30,837 nt of DNA from CAZRNB01 sp964601355 (lineage in GTDB: Bacteria > Planctomycetota > Phycisphaerae > Sedimentisphaerales > Anaerobacaceae): the NCBI GenBank assembly GCA_964601355.1, contig CAZRNB010000022.1:1-30837 (forward strand), read 5' to 3'. Made by a program: the position numbers and the translations under genes. Each line of letters starts with the position of its first letter. Within the stretch, counting starts at the first letter, position 1. Shown here in pieces: positions 23,806 through 29,420 of the stretch. The notes beneath the pieces were generated by a model. The model was not told where the DNA came from. It was given only the letters and a program-made list of their open reading frames with translations, and made no database searches.

Positions 23806-25101
23806 TTATTCACCGCGGGTTCTTTGACGGACTGTCTCAAATAAGGCCTCGGTCCTTAATGCAATGCGAGCCGAATCAGACGGAGAGTAATCCGTTTCGA
23901 TTCGCAGATACGGGATACTAAGCTCTTTTTCCGCCAATTGCCTGATGCGGTACGATTCGACATCATACGTGATGCAGGCCTGCCAGATAAGCTCAATAAT
24001 ACAATCCGGGCGATATTCAGCAGCAAGAGTACGAAGAACCTCAAGCCTTCGGTCGTTTGTGGTCATTACGGAACATGGCAGATGGAAATATTTCTCGGCC
24101 AAAGCCAGGATTGGATCATCAGCATTCTCATTAACATCTTCAAGAATTGGCTTTAGTCCCGTGCAATTATCCATACAGACAACAAGGCCGCCTTGAGCTT
24201 CAATAATCTCCAGCACACGCTCTGCTCCGTGAGCCATCGGCACGCCGGTCATTAACACACGCACCATCGTCCTTCGTCCGTCTTCCTTCGTCAATCGTGT
24301 GTTGAGGGACGAGGCACGAGGGACGAGTGACGATGATCGATAGTACTCTATTGCCTTATCATATTGAACGAAGTCAGCATCGAGGCCGGATATACTGCTT
24401 TTAAACTCCAGAAGCTCTCTGCCCGTAAGCGGTGGTGTATCAGATTTCATCAGTGATGCTAATTGACACCGTAAATCCCTTTCACGGTTCATAGTATTTA
24501 TTGCCTGGCGTATTTTCTCATCAGTGATTTTCATACCGAAAAGGATTTCCAGCCTGGTTTTAAGTTTGCGAAGCTCACTCACCCAATGTGTCATCGCGTC
24601 AGTGTCCGCCGGTTTTTGCGGCAATTCCAGCACATACATTGGCCGAGTCTCAGCCATCAATTCATACGTCTTTTTCTTGCCGTCGCAGGTGGTCTCAGCC
24701 ACAATTAAATCGGCCATTTCGAGAAAGGGATTCTTCTTTTGAATGTGGTAGCCATAAGTTGATTTTATCAGCGGACAAAGATTAGCCGGCAGATACTCCT
24801 CCGCTGGAGGAATCATTTCAGCCGAGCCGCCGCATAGACAAACCGGCACAGCGCCGGCAGCCATAATCAGCTCCCTCGGCGTATATTCACAGAGAATGCC
24901 TACGATGCCTCTGCCTTTAGCCTTTTCGGCACAGGCATACTCGAAGCAATTCTGTATCATATTACCGAACCATGTTAAAGGAACATCATGTGAACCCGCG
25001 GCAGTACCGCAATGTAAACCCCCGGTAAAACCGGGGGCTAAATATTTAGCCCCACGTTTCACGTGGGGTTCTTTTACTTTTTTACCACAACATTTTGCCA
25101 T
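23806..25101 (-). CDS. HgdB-family subunit, double-cubane-protein-like
   Basis: A 431-residue HgdB-type protein. Cluster cysteines lie in GILCEYTPRELIMAAG, PANLCPLIKS and ETTCDGKKKTYE. TTCDGKKK is a hallmark of the branch that includes the double-cubane cluster proteins (ATP-dependent reductases of small molecules) and related stand-alone enzymes. The C-terminal domain (RVLMTGVPMAHGAERVLEIIE, SIPYLRIETDYSPSD) is complete. The N-terminal tail (MAKCCGKKVK) is followed by EPHVKRGAKYLAPGFTGG from a palindromic element and by a degenerate half-element before HDVPLTWF. A heptamer-repeat block encodes SSSLVPRASSLNTRLTKEDG in the middle. With the HgdC-type activator downstream, ATP-driven electron transfer to this protein is likely; the substrate is unknown. 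Confidence 0.85.
   Translation of the reverse strand: MAKCCGKKVKEPHVKRGAKYLAPGFTGGLHCGTAAGSHDVPLTWFGNMIQNCFEYACAEKAKGRGIVGILCEYTPRELIMAAGAVPVCLCGGSAEMIPPAEEYLPANLCPLIKSTYGYHIQKKNPFLEMADLIVAETTCDGKKKTYELMAETRPMYVLELPQKPADTDAMTHWVSELRKLKTRLEILFGMKITDEKIRQAINTMNRERDLRCQLASLMKSDTPPLTGRELLEFKSSISGLDADFVQYDKAIEYYRSSSLVPRASSLNTRLTKEDGRRTMVRVLMTGVPMAHGAERVLEIIEAQGGLVVCMDNCTGLKPILEDVNENADDPILALAEKYFHLPCSVMTTNDRRLEVLRTLAAEYRPDCIIELIWQACITYDVESYRIRQLAEKELSIPYLRIETDYSPSDSARIALRTEALFETVRQRTRGE
24265..24341. repeat. heptamer repeat inside HgdB-like gene
   Basis: TCGTCCTTCGTCCGTCTTCC... and an inverted GAGGGACGAGGCACGAGGG side. It is translated as RASSLNTRLTKEDGRRT in the linker ahead of the second domain (RVLMTGVPMAHG). 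Confidence 0.8.
25017..25070 (-). repeat. double-hairpin palindromic element A8 (in HgdB-like gene)
   Basis: Hairpin CCCCCGGtaaaaCCGGGGG, centre GCTAAATATTTAGC, hairpin CCCCACGtttcaCGTGGGG. It encodes PHVKRGAKYLAPGFTGG near the N-terminus. A degenerate half-copy (AACCCGCGGcagtaCCGC) lies just beside it, at about 24992-25010. Confidence 0.92.
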
Positions 25102-25119
25102 TTTTATTAAATCCCAAAA

Positions 25120-25173
25120 AACCTGCGGTGAAACCGCAGGCTAAATATTTAGCCCCGCGTTTCACACGGGGTT
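25120..25173 (-). repeat. double-hairpin palindromic element A9 in spacer, terminator-like
   Basis: Hairpin CCTGCGGtgaaaCCGCAGG, centre GCTAAATATTTAGC, hairpin CCCCGCGtttcaCACGGGG. It lies in the 77-bp spacer after the methyltransferase stop. Read on the minus strand, the CCTGCGG hairpin is followed directly by TTTTTT, the form of a rho-independent terminator. Confidence 0.9.
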
Positions 25174-25178
25174 TTTAG

Positions 25179-25985
25179 CTATTTTGTTTTGCAGGCAATG
25201 AACAAGCCCTGTGCGATCTTGCCTTCGCGCGCCAACTGCTGCATAAAAACCATTTCGCCACCCATCTTTTGCATCATGTCCTGGTCGAAGCCAATAATCC
25301 TGAGAGCATCATAAGTCAGCTGCATATTAAGCATATTCAGGTACAAGTCAACGTAAGGCGCGAATCTGCCGGTATCTTCAGCCTTAACCACTTCGCAGCC
25401 GGCATTTTCAAGCAGGTTTTTATAGCCGTCGATGTTCTGAACGTTTGGAAACTTCATGAAAGTCAAAAACCTTTTTGCCTCTGCATCGGTCAGACCTTTG
25501 CTTCCTTCAATCCAGTCGGTAAATGCGATTACACCGCCTGGTTTGACAATTCGTGCCGCTTCTGAAATCAGCTTTGCTTTATCGACCACATAGCACCACG
25601 CATCCTCTCCCCAGACGAAATCTGCGCTTGCATCTTTAAGCCCGCTGCTGCATACATCTGCAAGGACGAACATAATATTGTCAAATAGTCCCTCTTGTTT
25701 GCACCATAGGCGTCCTTGTTCGACAACTTTTTTTGTGGCGTCAACACCCTGCATTTGGGCAACGTTGCGAAAACGCACGAGAAAACGCATACCGGCTCCA
25801 TTGCAGCAGCACAGGTCAACGCCTTTCATTCCCTCGCAGATGCCGGCCTTTTCCGCAAGGTCCATCGACGAAACAAAACCGCCGATATGAATCTGCTCAC
25901 CCATTATCAGCTCCCAAAGCTGCCCTTCGGGGCCGCTGTAAACGGCCTGGACTTCCCTCAAACCAATATTATCCATAGTTTTCAT
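25179..25985 (-). CDS. class I SAM-dependent methyltransferase
   Basis: A 268-residue protein; ATG 25985 has GGGAGA 6 nt upstream. Motif I is unusual but recognisable: GVDLCCCNGAGMRFLVRF, with three consecutive cysteines where most relatives have a glycine-rich D.GCGxG. It is followed by GVDATKKVVEQGR, DFVWGEDAWCYVVDKAKLISEAARIVKPGGVIAFTDW, and a C-terminal block resembling sarcosine/dimethylglycine or UbiE-type methyltransferases. The CCC triplet could bind metal or an unusual substrate. It lies upstream of the HgdB/HgdC cluster in the same orientation but is separated from it by a terminator-like element, so a link in function is possible but not shown. The substrate is unknown. Confidence 0.8.
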   Translation of the reverse strand: MKTMDNIGLREVQAVYSGPEGQLWELIMGEQIHIGGFVSSMDLAEKAGICEGMKGVDLCCCNGAGMRFLVRFRNVAQMQGVDATKKVVEQGRLWCKQEGLFDNIMFVLADVCSSGLKDASADFVWGEDAWCYVVDKAKLISEAARIVKPGGVIAFTDWIEGSKGLTDAEAKRFLTFMKFPNVQNIDGYKNLLENAGCEVVKAEDTGRFAPYVDLYLNMLNMQLTYDALRIIGFDQDMMQKMGGEMVFMQQLAREGKIAQGLFIACKTK

Positions 25986-26030
25986 AATGATTCTCCCAGG
26001 CACTAATCCCTAATAAGTTTTTTTGACCAA

Positions 26031-26077
26031 TAAAAAAGGCGGGTAAGCCCCGATATATCAGGGTCTCGTTACCCGCC
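26031..26077 (-). terminator. rho-independent terminator of the UGA-containing gene
   Basis: A 9-bp stem (GGCGGGTAA / TTACCCGCC, 26038-26077) with further pairing in the loop is followed on the minus strand by TTTTTTA. It lies 22 bp after the TAA at 26099, not after the in-frame TGA at 26225. This supports the longer reading frame. Confidence 0.85.
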
Positions 26078-26098
26078 GATACTTGTGGCGTAAAAGGT

Positions 26099-26752
26099 TT
26101 ACTCAATCACGTACCAAGTCTCCTCCTGTGTTGTTTCAATGGGGCCGAGGTCAACATCTATCTGCACCCGGTACCTGCCTTTGAAGTCCTTTGGCACTCG
26201 CCACGAGTACCGGCAGGTGCCGCCTCAGCCATACTCGAATTTACCTGCGGCAAGAGTTTTTCCAGTTTCGTCGATTATCCTCGATTCCGGGGTTGAAGCT
26301 CTTCGGCCATTCTTTGTGATAACATTTCCATATTGCTCCCCTGCCTGGCCGATAATTGAAAAACCTACAAAGACCTGTGAGCCTCTGCTGGTTACGTTGG
26401 ATTTAACCAGAAGAGGCGGGCCTAATCTTAGAGCGGTTGTCTCATCCTTGTTGACGCTGATATTCCTTAACCTGCCCCACGGCCCTCTGCTTTCAATCTG
26501 CCAGGTATCGCCGTTTTCCTTCCCTCTGAGCTGCAACCACTGCGGATAATACAAATCTACGTTGACCGCAGCAGGCTGATCATCTGAATTGATCGTAGTT
26601 TTACTAAATGGACCATGTTGCAGACGCAATGTTGCAGCGGCACCGGAGGCATCTATTTTGATATAGCCCTTTCCCCACGGCCAAAAGAAAAATGTCAGAC
26701 AAACTGCTGCTACAATGGCAACAAAAATCAAGAATATGTTTCTTTTCTTCAT
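26099..26752 (-). CDS. candidate selenoprotein: anchored domain with in-frame UGA
   Basis: A conventional reading stops at TGA 26227-26225 after 175 residues (ending KFEYG). The same frame continues for 41 codons without a stop to TAA 26099. That segment is plainly protein-like: GGTCRYSWRVPKDFKGRYRV, then QIDVDLGPIETTQEETWYVIE. Read through, the protein is 217 residues with U176 followed by C180 (UGGTC), a redox-like pair. ATG 26752 has AGGG 8 nt upstream. Residues 6-25 form a membrane anchor; the rest is a beta-rich extracytoplasmic domain. Three nt of loop and an 8-bp stem (26193-26211) follow the UGA at the right distance for a bacterial SECIS. A nonsense mutation is the alternative. I do not recognise the family. 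Confidence 0.7.
26193..26211 (-). promoter_or_regulatory. candidate bacterial SECIS hairpin
   Basis: On the minus strand GGTACTCG-TGG-CGAGTGCC forms an 8-bp stem (one U-G pair) with a 3-nt loop having G at position 2. The loop lies 21 nt after the UGA at 26225. An outer stem ACCTGCC (26212-26218) / GGCAGGT (26173-26179) can enclose it with an internal bulge. This fits the published bacterial SECIS pattern of a small G-containing apical loop 16-37 nt downstream of UGA. Confidence 0.6.
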
Positions 26753-26800
26753 ATAATTGCCCTGCGTCTTTTCTTTTATCACAAAAACAGCTAAAGGTCA

Positions 26801-26829
26801 ATCTTAAACACCTGCTTTTTACAGGACAA
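26801..26829 (-). promoter_or_regulatory. possible promoter of the UGA-containing gene
   Basis: On the minus strand TTGTCC and TAAGAT are separated by 17 nt, each matching 4 of 6 consensus sigma-70 bases, about 50 bp before ATG 26752. The region up to the + strand gene at 27006 is otherwise AT-rich and non-coding. Confidence 0.3.
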
Positions 26830-26965
26830 TATAAAAAAGATGAATTTCAACTATTAAATGTTTTCCTATTGCTTAATGAACTTTAAGGCGTTATTAGTAT
26901 AAATGACCAAAGCGCGTTTTTTATAAATTATTAAGAATGACTTGCTCAACTTAAAAGTCCCCCTG

Positions 26966-26987
26966 CTTTCTTGCGAAAGCAAGAAGG
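26966..26987 (+). promoter_or_regulatory. GAAA-tetraloop hairpin next to a strong ribosome site
   Basis: CTTTCTTGC-GAAA-GCAAGAAGG forms a 9-bp stem with one U-G pair and a stable GNRA tetraloop. It ends 3 nt before AAGGAGGT (26991-26998), which precedes ATG 27006 by 7 nt. It could keep the ribosome site exposed or stabilise the mRNA 5' end of the cargo gene. Confidence 0.5.
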
Positions 26988-27005
26988 GGAAAGGAGGTCC
27001 GACAA

Positions 27006-27365
27006 ATGCCGGAATTTGTAAATCCATTTAGCGGTCTTGTACCGAGCCGTAAGATGACCGATGCGGAATTAGCAAGGGCTATACGTCTTAATCTCGCTGC
27101 GGAAGAGGAAGCAGTGCACCTTTACCAGGCACACGCAGACGCAACGGACAATGAGCTTGCAAAAAAGGTTCTGCTGGATATCGCCGATGAGGAACGAGTT
27201 CATGCCGGTGAATTTCAACGGCTGCTTAACATCCTGTTGAAAGATGAGGAAAAATTCCTCGCCGAAGGCGCAGATGAGGTCAACCAGATAGCTAATGAAA
27301 ATACTGCCCAAGCCACTGAATCCGAAGGTAAAAAAGTACCAACCATCGGTGACATGAAAAAATAG
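27006..27365 (+). CDS. encapsulin-targeted ferritin-like protein (demi-ferritin)
   Basis: A 119-residue helical protein. Residues 19-80 form a two-helix half-ferritin with LAAEEEAVHLYQ (E33-E35) and DIADEERVHAGEF (D61, E62, E63, H66), the acidic/His ligands of a di-iron site completed by dimerisation. The C-terminal tail ends KKVPTIGDMKK (109-119), close to the known encapsulin targeting peptides of the form x-x-I/V-G-S/D-L/M-K/R, and is joined by a flexible QATESEG linker. The encapsulin shell gene follows after 77 bp. It starts with a strong AAGGAGGT site. Expected role: oxidise Fe(II) inside the shell for iron storage or protection from oxidative stress. Similar short proteins occur with encapsulins in thermophiles and archaea, sometimes fused to the shell. 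Confidence 0.88.
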   Translation: MPEFVNPFSGLVPSRKMTDAELARAIRLNLAAEEEAVHLYQAHADATDNELAKKVLLDIADEERVHAGEFQRLLNILLKDEEKFLAEGADEVNQIANENTAQATESEGKKVPTIGDMKK

Positions 27366-27442
27366 CTGGATACTCGTCGAGCATCCAGCATCATGTATCA
27401 AGAATCGAGATCGTATGGGGACACATTTTAGGAGGTAAACAA

Positions 27443-28255
27443 ATGTCTGAAAAATTTCTACATCGCAAAGATACGCCATTTAGCGAGAAGGTCTGGCAGA
27501 TAATCGACCAGAACGTTATCTCGGCGGCTAAAAGCCAGTTATGCGGACGAAAGCTTCTTCACATACAAGGGCCGTACGGCCTCGGATTAAAGGCAATCGA
27601 AAGTTCCGATCAGCCCGCTGATAAAAAAATATCAGAAGGTGCGAGTATAACAGCAGGATGCGTCACTCCATTGGCGTTTATCCAAAGCGAATTCAGCCTG
27701 CCGGTGCGCGACATCGCGGCTTTCGAGCAGTATGAAGTCCCGCTTGATTTAGTCGCGGCTGTAAAAGCAGCCATCGCCTGCGCAAAGCAGGAAGATGAAT
27801 TGATCTTTAACGGCTCAAAACCGCTGGGCCTTGGTGGATTGCTAACCATTGAAGGAAGCCTTTCAATCAAGCTAAAATCGTGGGACAAAATCGGAATCGC
27901 AGCCGAGGATATTATCAAGGCAGTTACCGCACTTGATAATGCCGGTTTTCATGGACCGTACGCCTTAACTCTGGCGCCGAAACTGTACAATCAGCTCTAT
28001 CGACGGTATCCACAGGGAAATGCGACTGAATTAGAGCACATCGGACAGATTGTCACTGACGGAATTATCAAAGCTGCCTGCATAGATTCGGGAGGCGTTT
28101 TATTAAGCACTGCCGGCCCGCCCGCCTCGATCGTTTTGGGTCAGGACCTTATGACCGGATTCATCGGCCCATCTGCAGGCCGGTACGAGTTCCTGATTTC
28201 CGAGAGCGCAGCTCTTTGGCTGACCCAGCCCGGGGCTGTCTGTATCCTGAAATAG
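27443..28255 (+). CDS. encapsulin shell protein (family 1, linocin M18-like)
   Basis: A 270-residue HK97-fold shell protein. It starts MSEKFLHRKDTPFSEKVWQIIDQ, with the N-terminal helix that binds cargo peptides. The P-domain and E-loop regions follow (CGRKLLHIQGPYGLGLKAIE; GCVTPLAFIQSEFSLPVRDIAAFE). IACAKQEDELIFNG and the A-domain region (GPYALTLAPKLYNQLYRRYP) come next, with the C-terminal IGPSAGRYEFLISESAALWLTQPGAVCIL. Length and motif order match family 1 encapsulins, which assemble as icosahedral shells. AGGAGG lies 8 nt before the ATG. The partner ferritin-like gene precedes it, so this is an encapsulin iron-storage operon. Confidence 0.93.
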   Translation: MSEKFLHRKDTPFSEKVWQIIDQNVISAAKSQLCGRKLLHIQGPYGLGLKAIESSDQPADKKISEGASITAGCVTPLAFIQSEFSLPVRDIAAFEQYEVPLDLVAAVKAAIACAKQEDELIFNGSKPLGLGGLLTIEGSLSIKLKSWDKIGIAAEDIIKAVTALDNAGFHGPYALTLAPKLYNQLYRRYPQGNATELEHIGQIVTDGIIKAACIDSGGVLLSTAGPPASIVLGQDLMTGFIGPSAGRYEFLISESAALWLTQPGAVCILK

Positions 28256-28280
28256 CGTACGTGCTTAGCCAGAGGAAAAA

Positions 28281-28391
28281 CCATCCCCAAAGCCTTCGGC
28301 TTTGAGGCTGCCACCCAATAAAATTGACAAAGAAAGGGTGGCAGCCCCAAGCGTGGGACTCCAGCAATGCTGAGTCCGAGCTTGGGGATGG
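28281..28391. repeat. REP-like inverted pair B3 in spacer
   Basis: Unit CCATCCCC...GAGGCTGCCACCC and, inverted, GGGTGGCAGCCCC...GCTTGGGGATGG. The second unit has a nested hairpin GGACTCCAGC-aat-GCTGAGTCC. Downstream of the encapsulin stop. The arrangement of arms is opposite to B1 and B2. Confidence 0.85.
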
Positions 28392-28481
28392 CCTTCGATA
28401 ATACGTGGCTAAACACACACGAAATAGCAGGCTCTTAAAATATTAATCACGGAAAGCCTCGCAGGAAAGTGAGCTAAACTG

Positions 28482-28577
28482 TAAAGTGACTAAAGTGAGC
28501 TAAAGTGCCTAAAGTGAACTAAAGTTATAATTCGTAATTTTAGGCACTTTAGTCATTCTAAACTTTAGGCACTTTAC
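28482..28577. repeat. AAAGTGANCT tandem repeat and its inverted partner
   Basis: Four units of about 9-10 bp (AAAGTGACT, AAAGTGAGCT, AAAGTGCCT, AAAGTGAACT) are followed by TTTAGGCACTTTAG, which is inverted to them. Together they can form a long hairpin, 33 bp before the rubrerythrin-like start. The same words occur at 2570-2636. No promoter is obvious in this 354-bp spacer. Confidence 0.7.
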
Positions 28578-28609
28578 ACTAACTCTTGAATCGTAAAAAA
28601 GGATATTAT

Positions 28610-29110
28610 ATGGATATATTTGAACTAGCATTGGAAAAAGAGCAATTTAGCGAGAAGTACTATCGCCAGCTTGCAGGCAAAACCAGCAATAAGGGACTTA
28701 AAAACATACTTAATATGCTCGCTGACGAGGAAGTTAAGCACTACAAAGTCGTACAGCAGATGCAAAAAAAACCACCAAAGAAAATTACCGACACGCCGGT
28801 GCTGAAAAATGCAAAAAAAGTTTTTGAGAAATTGAGAGAAACAACCAGGAATTACACCTTCGACGGCAATGAGCTGCAGCTTTACAAAAAGGCAAGGGAC
28901 ATCGAGCAGGAAAGCGAAAAGTTTTATCTGGAAAAGGCCGACCAGGCAGATAATCCCGACCAAAAAGAGGTTTTCAAAAAATTAGCTGACCAAGAGCATA
29001 AGCATCTTATTATCTTAGAGAACATTTGTGACTTTATTGCAAAACCGCAAAGTTTCCTCGAAAATGCCGAGTTCCATCATATAGATGATTACGTTGAAGG
29101 CGTTTTTTGA
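28610..29110 (+). CDS. rubrerythrin/ferritin-like di-iron protein
   Basis: A 166-residue four-helix protein; ATG 28610 has AAGGA with 6 nt spacing, better than the TTG at 28586. Two half-ferritin repeats are visible: ALEKEQFSEKYYRQLAG...MLADEEVKHYKVV (residues 7-48; E11, E15, E40, E41, H44), and ARDIEQESEKFYLEKA...KLADQEHKHLIIL (residues 95-136; E99, E101, E129, H130). The tail LENAEFHHIDDY recurs in rubrerythrin-like proteins. There is no rubredoxin CxxC module and no encapsulin targeting peptide, so it is probably free in the cytosol, not cargo. It lies downstream of the encapsulin operon. Likely role: iron or peroxide handling in an anaerobe. Confidence 0.85.
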   Translation: MDIFELALEKEQFSEKYYRQLAGKTSNKGLKNILNMLADEEVKHYKVVQQMQKKPPKKITDTPVLKNAKKVFEKLRETTRNYTFDGNELQLYKKARDIEQESEKFYLEKADQADNPDQKEVFKKLADQEHKHLIILENICDFIAKPQSFLENAEFHHIDDYVEGVF

Positions 29111-29211
29111 AATCAAAAATCACTAATTCACTAATTAACTAATTCCTTCTGTCCTCTGTCCTCTGTTCTTCTGTCCTCTGTTATCCCTCATTCGTCCATC
29201 GTCTATCGTCT

Positions 29212-29243
29212 TACCGCTCCCTTACGGTCGCGGCTCTGCTTGC
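29212..29243. repeat. 32-bp repeat, copy 1
   Basis: TACCGCTCCCTTACGGTCGC then GGCTCTGCTTGC, identical to 29340-29371. It contains the inverted pair CCG...CGG and looks like part of a dispersed family. Confidence 0.9.
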
Positions 29244-29339
29244 GTTTTTCAGCATTCAGCGCCCAGCGTTCAGAGTTCAGGATTCGTAATTCGTTATCCG
29301 ATGGTTCGTTTATTGTCCTTCATCCCTCGTCCTTCGTCC

Positions 29340-29371
29340 TACCGCTCCCTTACGGTCGCGGCTCTGCTTGC
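29340..29371. repeat. 32-bp repeat, copy 2
   Basis: Identical to 29212-29243. Both copies follow TCGTC-type heptamer sequence (TCGTCTTACCG, TCGTCCTACCG), suggesting they moved or arose together. Confidence 0.9.
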
Positions 29372-29420
29372 ATCAATTTTTATTCTATCCTCTGCCCTCT
29401 ATCCTCTGTTCATCCCAGGA

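Larger units (their letters stand above)
29111..29420. other. repeat-filled spacer between the rubrerythrin and protease genes
   Basis: 310 bp with no coding signal. It is built of short degenerate tandem words: CTAATTCACTAATTAACTAA, TCTGTCCTCTGTCCTC, CATTCGTCCATCGTC, CAGCATTCAGCGCCCAGCG, CGTCCTTCGTCC. Each has a period near 7-10 bp. Two copies of a 32-bp repeat are embedded. No clear terminator is separable from the repeats. Confidence 0.7.

Noticed and set aside
13076..25173. Family A copies as a CRISPR array
   Set aside because: Copies are kilobases apart, lie in genes, differ in stem sequence and have no regular spacers; no cas gene is present.
26225..26227. General reassignment of UGA (as Gly, as in some candidate phyla)
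   Set aside because: TGA serves as a normal stop at several overlapping gene ends (8539-8541, 16868-16870, 17566-17568) and is absent inside other genes.
28281..28391. Small RNA gene downstream of the encapsulin
   Set aside because: The structure is explained by the REP-like pair seen at two other places, and no promoter is evident.
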